64,000 nt of DNA from an uncultured Eubacteriales bacterium. GTDB taxonomy: Bacteria; Bacillota; Clostridia; Christensenellales; Aristaeellaceae. The stretch is taken from positions 186,001 to 250,000 of the forward strand of contig CADBKQ010000004.1 of NCBI GenBank assembly GCA_902795275.1. Direction: 5' to 3'. The notes below the pieces were generated by a model. It did not search any database, was not told the DNA's origin, and saw only the letters and a program-made list of their open reading frames with translations. Positions 1-7,674 of the stretch are shown here, piece after piece. The first letter of the stretch is position 1. Each line of letters starts with the position of its first letter. A program made the position numbers and the translations under genes.

Positions 1-2
1 TG

Positions 3-2480
3 CGCTACGACGAAAAGAACACGCTTGCGAAGGCGTACGTGGACAACTCTTCCACCTTCCTGGCGCTGGCAGCCATCACCTTTGACGTGTCCGTGATCGA
101 GGAGATGATGCCCCTGTTCCACGGCCGCGCGGCAGCCATCGCCACCCAGGAGGAAATCCACAATCCGCTGCTGCTGATGCGCATGGTCAAAGCCAACGGC
201 GTGGACATGATGAAGTGCACCCCTTCCTATCTGCAAACGATTTTAGATGTGCCCGAGGCGCGGGATGCGCTGGCGGGACTCAACGCGCTGATCGTCGGCG
301 CGGAGCCCTTCCCGGCGGCGATGTACGCCCGCATCCGGGAGGCGGGCTTCCAAGGCACCCTGTTCAACAGCTACGGCCCCACGGAGACCTGCGTTTCCGT
401 GTGCATCGGTACGCTGGACGGCGGCATGGTAACCATCGGCGGGCCGACGCTGAACACGGCGTTTCTGATCCGGGACAAGTTCGGCAACCTCCTGCCGCCC
501 TATGCCCGGGGCGAACTGGTCATCGCGGGCGCGCAGGTGGGTGGAGGGTACATCCACCTGCCGGATCAGACAAAGGACAAGTTCATTCACGCGGACTGGG
601 CGGGCAGAACGCTGAACGCCTACCGCAGCGGCGACATCGCCTATTTCGACGGGAACGGCCGGATCATCCACTGCGGGCGCAACGACAACCAGGTGAAGAT
701 TCGCGGCCTGCGCATCGAACTGGACGGCGTGGAGAACGTCATGAACAGTTTCCCCGGCATCAAGCGCAGCGTGGCGCTGGTCCGGGGCGAAGGGGAAGGC
801 AAGTACCTCTGCGGCTACTATGTGTCCGATGCCCCGGTGGATGAAGCGGCGCTGGTTCGGCACATGAAGCAGACGCTGACCGCCTACATGATCCCCGGCG
901 TATTCGTCCACCTGACGGAACTGCCCCTGACGGGGAACGGCAAGGTAAACAAAAAAGCGCTGCCGGAGCCTCAGCCCCAGCAGAGCGCGGGCAGCAGGAA
1001 GCCCGCCGCCACTCCCTTGCAGCAGCAGATCGCGGAGATGTTCGCCAAGGCGCTGGGCGTTCCGTCCGTGGGCGTTGACGAGGATTTCTTTGAAATCGGC
1101 GGCACCTCCATGCTGGCCTCCAAGGTCGCCATGCAGGCCATGGTCGCCGGTCTGCCCATTGTGTATCAGGACATTTTCGCCCATCCCACGGTGGAAGCGC
1201 TGGAAAGGAGCGTGCTGAGCAAGGGCGCGCCCGCCGCCGCGGAAGCCGCAACGCCGCCGAAAGCAGCCTGCTCCGCGCCGCTGCCCCGGCAGGATCGGGA
1301 GATCGCGGAAGTCAAAGAGGCGCTCCAATGCAACACCATGGAGCACATCGGCAATATCGCCACGGGCGATCTGGGCCATGTGCTGCTCACAGGAGCCACC
1401 GGCTTCCTGGGCATCCATGTGCTGCGGGAGCTGCTGGAAAACACCTCCGGCAAAGTGACCTGCCTGATCCGCAAAGGCCGTTTGGAATCCGCAAGGAAGC
1501 GGCTGGAATCCATGCTGGTTTATTACTTTGATTCGGATTACCGGGAAGCCTTCGACAGCGGCAGGCTGGCTGTCATCGACGGCGACATCACCGACGGGAA
1601 GCTAATATCGGAGCTTGGAAATCTGGGCTTCCGCACGCTCATCAACTGCGCGGCCAGCGTGAAGCACTTTGCCAGCGACGACATCCTGCAGCGGGTGAAC
1701 GTGGACGGCGTGAAAAATCTGATCGCCCTCTGCGAAAAGACCGGCAGCAGGCTGGTGCAGATTTCCACGGTGTCGGTGGCGGGCGAGAACGTGAACCACG
1801 CCCTGCCGGATACGCTGGTCATGAAAGAAAACATGCTGTTCTTCGGGCAGGATCTGTCCAACCAGTACGTGCGCTCCAAGTTTGACGCCGAGGAAGCGGT
1901 GCTCCGGGCGGTCTCCGCGGGACGGCTGCGGGGCAAGATCATCCGGGTCGGCAACCTGATGAGCCGCAACAGCGACGGCGAGTTCCAGGCGAATTTTATC
2001 ACCAGCGGCTTCATGCGCGGCCTGCGGGGCTATGCCGCCATCGGCGCTTTCCCCATCGCCATGCTGGCTGAACCCGTGGAGTTTTCCCCCATCGACAAGG
2101 TGGCGGAAGCGGTGCGGCTGCTGGCGGGAACGCCGGATCAGTTTACCGTCTTCCACGCCGTCAACGGGCACTGGATCGAGATGGGCGACGTGGTCGCCGC
2201 GATGAACGCCGAGGGCATTCCCGTGGACAACGTATCGGATGAGGAATTTACCTATCGGCTCTCCCAGGCCATGAAGAACGAACACAAGAACATGCTGGTG
2301 TCCGGCCTGATCAGCTATCTGTCCTCCGACGCGGAAACCGTGCGCAGCTATGTCCCCGAGGAACACAGCTTCACCAAAAACGCCCTGTACCGCCTGGGCT
2401 TCCGCTGGCCGCTGACGGATGACGGCTACCTGCGCGGCGCGATCCGGGCGCTCTCGTCCCTGGGCTTCTTTGAACAGTAA
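3..2480 (+). CDS. NRPS, A-PCP-thioester reductase (3' part only)
   Basis: The gene enters the window already open; the frame begins at base 3 and the start lies upstream. The visible protein has the second half of an adenylation domain with core motifs FDVS, NSYGPTE, YRSGD, GRNDNQVKIRG and LTGNGKVNKKALPEP. A peptidyl-carrier domain follows (DDFFEIGGTSMLAS motif; the Ser carries phosphopantetheine). The C-terminal ~370 residues are an SDR-type thioester reductase (TGATGFLG nucleotide-binding motif). Such domains release the bound peptide as an aldehyde or alcohol by NAD(P)H reduction. Placing residues on the GrsA pocket positions by eye gives D-V-I-K-I-G-S-V-S, which I cannot match to a substrate. 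The next gene is the matching PPTase, 19 bp downstream. Aldehyde-releasing NRPSs with this domain ending are known from gut Clostridia. The number of upstream modules cannot be seen. Confidence 0.93.
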   Translation, partial: RYDEKNTLAKAYVDNSSTFLALAAITFDVSVIEEMMPLFHGRAAAIATQEEIHNPLLLMRMVKANGVDMMKCTPSYLQTILDVPEARDALAGLNALIVGAEPFPAAMYARIREAGFQGTLFNSYGPTETCVSVCIGTLDGGMVTIGGPTLNTAFLIRDKFGNLLPPYARGELVIAGAQVGGGYIHLPDQTKDKFIHADWAGRTLNAYRSGDIAYFDGNGRIIHCGRNDNQVKIRGLRIELDGVENVMNSFPGIKRSVALVRGEGEGKYLCGYYVSDAPVDEAALVRHMKQTLTAYMIPGVFVHLTELPLTGNGKVNKKALPEPQPQQSAGSRKPAATPLQQQIAEMFAKALGVPSVGVDEDFFEIGGTSMLASKVAMQAMVAGLPIVYQDIFAHPTVEALERSVLSKGAPAAAEAATPPKAACSAPLPRQDREIAEVKEALQCNTMEHIGNIATGDLGHVLLTGATGFLGIHVLRELLENTSGKVTCLIRKGRLESARKRLESMLVYYFDSDYREAFDSGRLAVIDGDITDGKLISELGNLGFRTLINCAASVKHFASDDILQRVNVDGVKNLIALCEKTGSRLVQISTVSVAGENVNHALPDTLVMKENMLFFGQDLSNQYVRSKFDAEEAVLRAVSAGRLRGKIIRVGNLMSRNSDGEFQANFITSGFMRGLRGYAAIGAFPIAMLAEPVEFSPIDKVAEAVRLLAGTPDQFTVFHAVNGHWIEMGDVVAAMNAEGIPVDNVSDEEFTYRLSQAMKNEHKNMLVSGLISYLSSDAETVRSYVPEEHSFTKNALYRLGFRWPLTDDGYLRGAIRALSSLGFFEQ

Positions 2481-2499
2481 GACGCATATAGGAAACACC

Positions 2500-3153
2500 A
2501 TGACGAAAATATGGATAGCGGATATCCAAGCGCTGGGGCTTCAATTGGATGAACTGCTCCAAGCGCTGCCGCCGGAGGACCGGGAGAAAGCGCTGCGCTA
2601 CCGAAGGGCGGAAGACCAGCTGCGATGCGCGGCCGGAAGAACCATGATCCGGGCGCTGGCGGCGGAGGCTGGTATGCCGAAGGCACAGCTAATGTTTTCG
2701 GCGTACGGCAAGCCCGCCTTTGCGGACGGGAAGCCGCAGTTCAATCTGTCCCATTCCGGAAGCTGGGTCGCGCTGGCGGCGGGGGATGCCCCGCTGGGCA
2801 TTGACGTGGAAAAACGGGAAATATTCGACAGGGAAAGCGTAAGTTGCTTTTTTAACGAGAGGGAGCGGGAGTTGATCCGGGCCGCCCGGGAACCGCTGTG
2901 CTGCTTTTACCGGCTCTGGACCGCGAAGGAAGCGTTTGCCAAAAAGGAAGGCAGAGGGCTTTCCATGTTCGAGGAAGAAACAATCGAAATGGACTGCGCG
3001 CAAGGAAAGATAGCCTATCAGGGAAAGATTCTTTCCCTCCAAACCTGGGAAACGCCTGCGTATACGGTCAGCTTCTGCGGGGAGGAGGCGGCGCAGGAGC
3101 CGCATCGGATCACCGCAGAAGAATGGCCGACGCTGGGAAAAAGAAAAGCATAA
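2500..3153 (+). CDS. 4'-phosphopantetheinyl transferase (Sfp type)
   Basis: This 217-residue enzyme would transfer phosphopantetheine from CoA to the carrier-domain serine of the NRPS just upstream. Sfp-family features are present: NLSHS (residues 82-86), GIDVEK with Mg-binding Asp102 and Glu104, and WTAKEAFAKKEG with Glu144. The ATG at 2500 is chosen because it lies after the NRPS stop and aligns with family N-termini; the frame is open further upstream inside the NRPS gene. The ribosome site is weak (AGGAAACACC), so translation may depend on coupling with the NRPS. Length is typical. Confidence 0.93.
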   Translation: MTKIWIADIQALGLQLDELLQALPPEDREKALRYRRAEDQLRCAAGRTMIRALAAEAGMPKAQLMFSAYGKPAFADGKPQFNLSHSGSWVALAAGDAPLGIDVEKREIFDRESVSCFFNERERELIRAAREPLCCFYRLWTAKEAFAKKEGRGLSMFEEETIEMDCAQGKIAYQGKILSLQTWETPAYTVSFCGEEAAQEPHRITAEEWPTLGKRKA

Positions 3154-3380
3154 CAACCCTATCCTGATATTTCACGGCGATCCGGTTGAAGATGGGAAGG
3201 TTGAGACCATCCACAAAACCGCAGCGGCCTGCATACCGCGAACAAAAGCAAGCATCATTGACAATCCTTCCATTTTATATTTCTCCTCCGGATGATGGCG
3301 AGCCGCACCTCCGGAGGATTTGTTTCTTCACGAACGCCCATATGATTGCATTGTCAACAGCGTTTAGGCAGAATTTGTAG
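3154..3380 (+). pseudogene. possible remnant of an AMP-binding (acyl-CoA ligase-like) gene
   Basis: Directly after the PPTase stop, one frame reads NPILIFHGDPVEDGKVE... and then IIDNPSILYFSSG before a stop. The last part resembles the A3 core motif of adenylate-forming enzymes (YFSSGTTGxPK). The reading then seems to jump frame to GEPHLRR..., as if the TT of TTG were lost. There is no start codon with a ribosome site. I read it as a decayed fragment; random similarity remains possible over so short a stretch. Confidence 0.3.
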
Positions 3381-3385
3381 AACAC

Positions 3386-3853
3386 ATGACGGATACTGTT
3401 TTACGTCTTTTGAAGTAAAAGCCTCTGAACGATATTTCCATCAGCGAGATCGTTGAAAATGCCGAGGTAGGGCGGACTTCCTTTTATCGCAATTTTGAGT
3501 CGAAAGAAGAGATTGTAAAACGGCAGATCAAAAAGCTGTTCGATGAATGGGAGCAGGAATACAAAGCATCCGGAAAAGAATCCAATGCCGCGATGTACGG
3601 AAGCCTTTTCAGGCATCTAAATGAACACTCCGATTTCTATCTGCTTTTGAAGGAACGGGGATTGATGCACCTGCTTTTCGAAGTGTATATAGAGAAATGG
3701 GGGCCGAAACCCGATTATCCAAACGAATGGGCCTATGCCACTGCGTTCCTCTCTTATGGCACCTACGGCTGGATCGAGGAGTGGATCAACCGCGGCATGC
3801 AGGAATCGGCTGAAACAATGGCGGAACTGCTTTCTAAAAACGGTATGAAATAA
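3386..3853 (+). pseudogene. TetR-family regulator with an in-frame stop
   Basis: From the ATG at 3386 the frame reads MTDTVLRLLK, then TAA (3416-3418), then KPLNDISISEIVENAEVGRTSFYRNFESKEEI and on to 3853. The second part is a clear TetR helix-turn-helix (IVENAEVGRTSFYRNF) followed by a ~120-residue ligand domain. In relatives the stop position is a Glu or Lys, so one base change (GAA or AAA to TAA) explains it. No alternative start with a ribosome site would keep the DNA-binding domain. Either the gene is dead or the base is a sequencing error. Confidence 0.7.
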
Positions 3854-3898
3854 GCAAAAAAGCGCCTCTGAGCCGGGATGGTTCAGAGGCGCTTTTGC
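3854..3898. terminator. bidirectional intrinsic terminator
   Basis: The arms AAAAAAGCGCCTCTGA and TCAGAGGCGCTTTTG enclose an 11-base loop. The A-rich and T-rich flanks make it work both ways, between the TetR remnant and the convergent metY. Confidence 0.88.
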
Positions 3899-3920
3899 TT
3901 GAATCGGTAAGAAACTCAAA

Positions 3921-5204
3921 TCATTTGACCGCCGCAAAGCCGTTTTCCAGATCCGCGATGATGTCGTCGATATGCTCGGTGCCGATGGACAGGCGGATGG
4001 TGTTGGGTTTGATGCCCTGATCCAGCAGCTCTTCTTCCGAGAGCTGGGAATGGGTGGTGGAGGCGGGATGGATCACCAGGCTTTTCACATCCGCCACGTT
4101 GGCCAGGAGGGAGAAGATCTGGAGGGCGTCGATAAAAGCCCAGGCTTCCTTCTGCCCGCCCTTGATCTCAAAGGTGAAAATGGACGCGCCGCCGTTGGGG
4201 AAATACCGTTCGTATAGGGCGTGATCGGGATGCTCGGGCAGGGAAGGATGGTTCACCTTCTCCACCAGGGGATGGTTTTTCAGGTATTCCACCACTTTCT
4301 TCGTGTTCTCCGCGTGGCGCTCCAGCCGGAGGGACAGGGTTTCCACGCCCTGCAAAAGCAGGAAAGCGTTGAAGGGCGAGATGGCGGCGCCGGTGTCCCG
4401 CAGCAGGATGGCCCGGATGTAGGTGACGAAAGCCGCGGGGCCTACAACATCATAGAAGGAAACGCCGTGATAGCTGGGATTGGGGGCGGCGATGTTGGGA
4501 TACTTCCCGCTGGCATTCCAATCGAACTTCCCGCTTTCCACGATGATGCCGCCCAGGGTGGTGCCGTGGCCGCCGATGAATTTGGTGGCGGAATGCACCA
4601 CGATGTCCGCGCCGTGCTCGATGGGCCGGATGAGGTAAGGCGTGCCGAAGGTGTTGTCGATCACCAGGGGCAGGCCGTGGCGGTGGGCGATTTTGGCAAT
4701 GGCGTCAATGTCCGGAATATCGCTGTTGGGATTGCCCAGGGTTTCCAGGTAAATGGCCCGGGTGTTGTCCTGAATGGCGCTTTCCACTTCCACTAAGTTA
4801 TGGGCGTCCACGAAAGTGGTTTGGATGCCGTACTGGGGCAGCGTATGGCCCAGCAGATTGAAGCTGCCGCCGTAGATGGTTTTCTGCGCCACGATATGCC
4901 CGCCGTTCGCCGCCAGGGCTTCGATGGTGTAGGTGATCGCCGCTGCGCCGGAGGCCAGCGCCAGCGCCGCGCTTCCGCCCTCCAGCGCTGCCAGCCGCTT
5001 TTCCAGCACTTCCTGGGTGGAATTGGTCAGCCTGCCGTAAATGTTGCCCGCGTCCGCCAGGCCGAAGCGGTCCGCCGCATGCTGGCTGTTGCGGAAAACA
5101 TAGGAAGTGGTCTGATAAATCGGTACCGCCCGGGCGTCGGTGGCCGGGTCTGCCTGTTCCTGTCCTACGTGAAGCTGCAGGGTTTCAAATTTATACTGAC
5201 TCAT
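3921..5204 (-). CDS. metY: O-acetylhomoserine aminocarboxypropyltransferase (sulfhydrylase)
   Basis: This 427-residue PLP enzyme makes homocysteine (or methionine from methanethiol) from O-acetylhomoserine and sulfide. The Cys/Met-metabolism fold is complete: [14 protein letters not shown] phosphate-cup region, [21 protein letters not shown], and the PLP lysine in [13 protein letters not shown]. It starts at an ATG preceded by AAAAGGAGAC on the minus strand. A ~270-base leader lies between its promoter (5472-5500) and the gene. The leader encodes a Cys/Met-rich peptide and carries a terminator, so expression is probably controlled by attenuation in response to sulfur amino acids. Confidence 0.95.
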   Translation of the reverse strand: MSQYKFETLQLHVGQEQADPATDARAVPIYQTTSYVFRNSQHAADRFGLADAGNIYGRLTNSTQEVLEKRLAALEGGSAALALASGAAAITYTIEALAANGGHIVAQKTIYGGSFNLLGHTLPQYGIQTTFVDAHNLVEVESAIQDNTRAIYLETLGNPNSDIPDIDAIAKIAHRHGLPLVIDNTFGTPYLIRPIEHGADIVVHSATKFIGGHGTTLGGIIVESGKFDWNASGKYPNIAAPNPSYHGVSFYDVVGPAAFVTYIRAILLRDTGAAISPFNAFLLLQGVETLSLRLERHAENTKKVVEYLKNHPLVEKVNHPSLPEHPDHALYERYFPNGGASIFTFEIKGGQKEAWAFIDALQIFSLLANVADVKSLVIHPASTTHSQLSEEELLDQGIKPNTIRLSIGTEHIDDIIADLENGFAAVK

Positions 5205-5269
5205 TGCTGCTGTCTCCTTTTCATCTTGTTATTTCTTTGCCTATTGTTCCCCTTGCGCCTCCGGCAAAT

Positions 5270-5302
5270 AAAAAACCGGAAGCCGTATTTTCAAGCTCCC
5301 GG
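5270..5302 (-). terminator. leader terminator (attenuator) of metY
   Basis: On the minus strand CCGGGAGC (5302-5295) pairs with GCTTCCGG (5283-5276) as an 8-bp stem with one G-U pair and an 11-base loop. A run of six T residues (5275-5270) follows. It lies 66 bases upstream of the metY start, inside the transcribed leader, so it would stop transcription before metY unless prevented. Confidence 0.85.
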
Positions 5303-5395
5303 ACAAAGGACAGACAGATGAAGGATCATCAGCATCTCATCATCTGAAGGCGCGGGGAACAGCCGAACGCCTCTGCCACAGCACATGTCCGGGAG
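5296..5395 (-). promoter_or_regulatory. antiterminator pairing in the metY leader
   Basis: Ten leader bases within leader-peptide codons 15-18 (CTCCCGGACA, 5395-5386) are perfectly complementary to TGTCCGGGAG (5305-5296). The second segment contains the 5' arm of the terminator, so the two structures exclude each other. This is the 2:3 versus 3:4 logic of classical amino-acid attenuators. Confidence 0.75.
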
Positions 5396-5439
5396 TAAAG
5401 CATTCGACAGCACATCATGTTGTGATGATTCCGGAACAT
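5329..5439 (-). CDS. Cys/Met-rich leader peptide of metY
   Basis: An ATG at 5439-5437 is preceded by a strong AAAGGAGG site 8 bases upstream. It opens a 36-codon frame ending at TGA (5331-5329), 26 bases before the terminator stem. The peptide begins MFRNHHNMMCCRM and contains five Cys (codons 10, 11, 19, 27, 36) and six Met (1, 8, 9, 13, 33, 34). That is 11 of 36 residues, as expected of a sulfur-amino-acid sensor. Codons 8-13 are Met-Met-Cys-Cys-Arg-Met. A ribosome stalled there would end just before the antiterminator arm that begins in codon 15. The peptide itself need have no other function. Confidence 0.75.
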   Translation of the reverse strand: MFRNHHNMMCCRMLYSRTCAVAEAFGCSPRLQMMRC

Positions 5440-5471
5440 TCCCAACGCCTCCTTTCGGATGAATTGTCTGC

Positions 5472-5500
5472 ATTATATCACCAGAAACATACTATGTCAA
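5472..5500 (-). promoter_or_regulatory. sigma-A promoter of the metY leader
   Basis: Minus strand TTGACA (5500-5495), a 17-bp spacer, and TATAAT (5477-5472). Both hexamers match consensus. Transcription would begin near 5465, upstream of the leader-peptide ribosome site. Confidence 0.88.
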
Positions 5501-5537
5501 TAGGTGAATAAAATATTTTTCTCTTTATTTACCTATT
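5499..5537. promoter_or_regulatory. inverted repeat abutting the metY promoter
   Basis: AATAGGTGAATAAA (5499-5512) and TTTATTTACCTATT (5524-5537) form a 14-bp inverted repeat with one mismatch. It touches the -35 box of the metY promoter and extends upstream of it. The placement suits an activator or repressor site; no regulator gene is adjacent except the TetR remnant. Confidence 0.45.
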
Positions 5538-5724
5538 CACCGTGTAGAGTCTGGCCCAAAGTCATAATGAGGTGAATTATGCAATTGTCAGATGTGTTTC
5601 TATTGCCACCTTTGTTTTTATAATTTGAGTGCGCAATTAGATGCTTGCCCGATTGATTATAAAATCGTCAATGCCCTATAACTTCTGACTTTTCTTCTGA
5701 AATATATGAGCGGGAATTTAGCAA

Positions 5725-5753
5725 TTGACTTCTGTTCCGCCCTGTGCTACAAT
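5725..5753 (+). promoter_or_regulatory. promoter of the SCIFF operon
   Basis: TTGACT (5725-5730), a 17-bp spacer and TACAAT (5748-5753), 42 bp before the SCIFF start codon. Confidence 0.82.
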
Positions 5754-5795
5754 GAAATGCGTCCATTAATTAGATTTATTTGGGAGGAAATGACC

Positions 5796-5954
5796 ATGAA
5801 ACACATCAAGACTTTGGAAACCCGCAACCTGTGCGAATCCGCCAAGAACGGCGGCTGCGGCGAATGCCAGACTTCCTGCCAGTCCGCCTGCAAGACCAGC
5901 TGCGGCATCGCCAACCAGAAGTGCGAAAACAAGGCCCAGAAGGAAAGCAAATAA
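5796..5954 (+). CDS. scfA: SCIFF peptide precursor (six cysteines in forty-five)
   Basis: This 52-residue peptide has the SCIFF core CGECQTSCQSACKTSC followed by GIANQKCEN. The family is the substrate of the adjacent radical-SAM enzyme, which forms Cys thioether crosslinks. Its biological role is not established. The start at 5796 is preferred over the ATG at 5790 because GGGAGG ends 8 bases before 5796 but only 2 bases before 5790. There are seven cysteines: the usual six (21, 24, 28, 32, 36, 43) plus Cys13 in the leader part. A terminator follows immediately, so precursor transcripts should outnumber those of the maturase. Confidence 0.93.
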   Translation: MKHIKTLETRNLCESAKNGGCGECQTSCQSACKTSCGIANQKCENKAQKESK

Positions 5955-5965
5955 TCCTTCGCCTC

Positions 5966-5990
5966 ATGCCGCCTGCGGGCGGCATTTTTT
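5966..5990 (+). terminator. terminator after the SCIFF precursor
   Basis: ATGCCGCC-TGCG-GGCGGCAT followed by a T6 run (5985-5990). It probably allows partial read-through to the maturase gene. Confidence 0.85.
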
Positions 5991-6008
5991 CTAAGTACGA
6001 AAATTGAT

Positions 6009-6053
6009 GCGGGGGAACCCACTCTTTGGAGGCCAAAGAGTGGTTTCCCCCGC
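6009..6053. repeat. GGGGGAA...TTCCCCC stem-loop element, copy 1
   Basis: Arms 6009-6029 and 6033-6053 are 21 bp with one mismatch and a 3-base loop (core CCACTCTTTGG). The element is followed by ACCCCCTTCCGAGAAAGC. Almost the same arm and tail recur around 7513-7660. It lies between the SCIFF precursor and its maturase. Confidence 0.75.
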
Positions 6054-6121
6054 ACCCCCTTCCGAGAAAGCCATAAAGGGGGTACCAAAAAACTCCTATA
6101 AAATTATTAAAGGAAATAGTT

Positions 6122-7504
6122 ATGATTCACCAATACAAATTACACGGCCTGCCCATTGTGCTGGACACCTGCTCCGGCAGCGTGCATGTGGTGGACGACA
6201 TCGCTTATGACATCATCGCGCTCTATGAACAGCAGAGCAAAGAAGACATCCTGAACGCTATGCTGGAAAAACACGGCGGTCAGGAGGGCGTGACAGCGGA
6301 AGAAATCGCGGAATGCTATGACCAGGTGACTGAACTCAAAGACCAGGGCAGGCTGTTCACCCCCGACACCTTCGCGCCCATGGCGGGCCAGCTCAAGCAG
6401 AAAACCGCCGGGGTGGTGAAAGCCCTGTGCCTGCACGTGGCCCACACCTGCAATCTGAACTGCTCCTACTGTTTCGCCAGCCAGGGCAAGTACCACGGCG
6501 AGCGCGCCATCATGTCCTTTGAGGTGGGCAAGCAGGCGCTGGATTTCCTGGTGGCAAATTCTGGCACCCGGAAGAACCTGGAGGTGGACTTCTTCGGCGG
6601 CGAGCCGCTGATGAACTTTGACGTGGTGAAGCGCTTGGTGGCCTATGCCCGCAGCATCGAGAAGGAGCACAACAAGAACTTCCGCTTCACCCTCACCACC
6701 AACGGCGTGCTGATCGACGACGACGTGATCGACTTCGCCAACCGGGAATGCAGCAACGTGGTGCTGAGCCTGGACGGGCGTAAAGAGGTGCACGACCGCT
6801 TTCGCGTCGACTACGCCGGGAACGGCAGCTGGGAAAAGATCGTGCCCAAATTCCAGAAGCTGGTGGCGGCCCGAGGTGGCAAGAACTACTACATGCGCGG
6901 CACCTTCACCCACCTGAACCCGGACTTCCTGAAAGACATCCAGGTGATGCTGGATCTGGGTTTCAATGAATTGAGCATGGAGCCGGTGGTCTGCGCCGCC
7001 GATGATCCCATGGCCCTCACCGAGGAAGACAAGCCCATCGTGTTGGAGCAGTACGAGAAGTTAGCCGAGCTGATGTTGCAGCGCCGCAGGGAAGGCCGGC
7101 CCTTTACCTTCTATCATTACATGATCGACCTGACGGGCGGCCCCTGCATTTACAAGCGGATTTCCGGCTGCGGCTCCGGCACCGAGTACATGGCCGTGAC
7201 GCCCTGGGGCGACCTCTACCCCTGCCACCAGTTCGTGGGCGAGGAAAAGTTCAGGCTGGGCAACGTATGGGACGGCGTGACCAACACCGCCGTGCAGGAG
7301 GACTTCGCTTCCTGCAACGTGTACGCCCGCCCCGAGTGCAACGACTGTTGGGCGCGCCTCTACTGCTCCGGCGGCTGCGCCGCCAACGCCTACCACGCCA
7401 CCGGCTCCGTCCGCGGCGTGTACAAGTACGGCTGCGACCTGTTCCGCAGGCGCATGGAGTGCGCCATCATGCTGGAAGCCGCGAAAGCGCTGGAGAACGA
7501 TTGA
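6122..7504 (+). CDS. scfB: SCIFF maturase, radical SAM/SPASM thioether-forming enzyme
   Basis: This 460-residue enzyme binds a [4Fe-4S] cluster through CNLNCSYC (Cys110, 114, 117) and cleaves SAM to a 5'-deoxyadenosyl radical. The GGEP motif is present (FFGGEPLMN). The C-terminal SPASM/twitch region is Cys-rich (GCGSGTEY, YPCHQF, CNDCWARLYCSGGCAAN) and would hold auxiliary clusters. The N-terminal ~90 residues resemble the peptide-recognition wHTH (RRE-like) domain of RiPP maturases. Start ATG follows AAAGGAAATAGTT. It shares the SCIFF promoter through an attenuating terminator. Confidence 0.95.
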   Translation: MIHQYKLHGLPIVLDTCSGSVHVVDDIAYDIIALYEQQSKEDILNAMLEKHGGQEGVTAEEIAECYDQVTELKDQGRLFTPDTFAPMAGQLKQKTAGVVKALCLHVAHTCNLNCSYCFASQGKYHGERAIMSFEVGKQALDFLVANSGTRKNLEVDFFGGEPLMNFDVVKRLVAYARSIEKEHNKNFRFTLTTNGVLIDDDVIDFANRECSNVVLSLDGRKEVHDRFRVDYAGNGSWEKIVPKFQKLVAARGGKNYYMRGTFTHLNPDFLKDIQVMLDLGFNELSMEPVVCAADDPMALTEEDKPIVLEQYEKLAELMLQRRREGRPFTFYHYMIDLTGGPCIYKRISGCGSGTEYMAVTPWGDLYPCHQFVGEEKFRLGNVWDGVTNTAVQEDFASCNVYARPECNDCWARLYCSGGCAANAYHATGSVRGVYKYGCDLFRRRMECAIMLEAAKALEND

Positions 7505-7512
7505 ACGTTTTT

Positions 7513-7643
7513 CTGGGGGAAACCCATTCTTTGAATAACTTCGCACGGCCTGCGCTTCGCGTGCCCGCGCTGTGGTTCTGATCTTCAAGATAAAACCGCG
7601 CTATGCGTCTAAAGCCGCATAGCTAAGAATGGTTTTCCCCCAG
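7513..7643. repeat. GGGGGAA...TTCCCCC element, copy 2, with enlarged loop
   Basis: Arms CTGGGGGAAACCCATTCTT (7513-7531) and AAGAATGGTTTTCCCCCAG (7625-7643) differ at one base. They enclose 93 bp of GC-rich sequence containing TTCGCACGGCCTGCG. The tail ACCCCTTTCCGAAGAAAGC matches the tail of copy 1. It fills the gap between the SCIFF maturase and the decarboxylase. Confidence 0.7.
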
Positions 7644-7674
7644 ACCCCTTTCCGAAGAAAGCTGTATATGCTAA

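Noticed and set aside
5205..5470. SAM riboswitch or T-box before metY
   Set aside because: I looked for the conserved SAM-I core (GAGGGA, GATGAAACC-type segments) and the T-box TGGNACCGCG segment and found neither. The leader-peptide arrangement explains the region.
5291..5473. A 60-codon open frame in the metY leader starting at ATG 5473
   Set aside because: Its ATG overlaps the -10 hexamer (TATAATG) and so is upstream of the transcript start. It has no ribosome site. The frame starting at 5439 has both.
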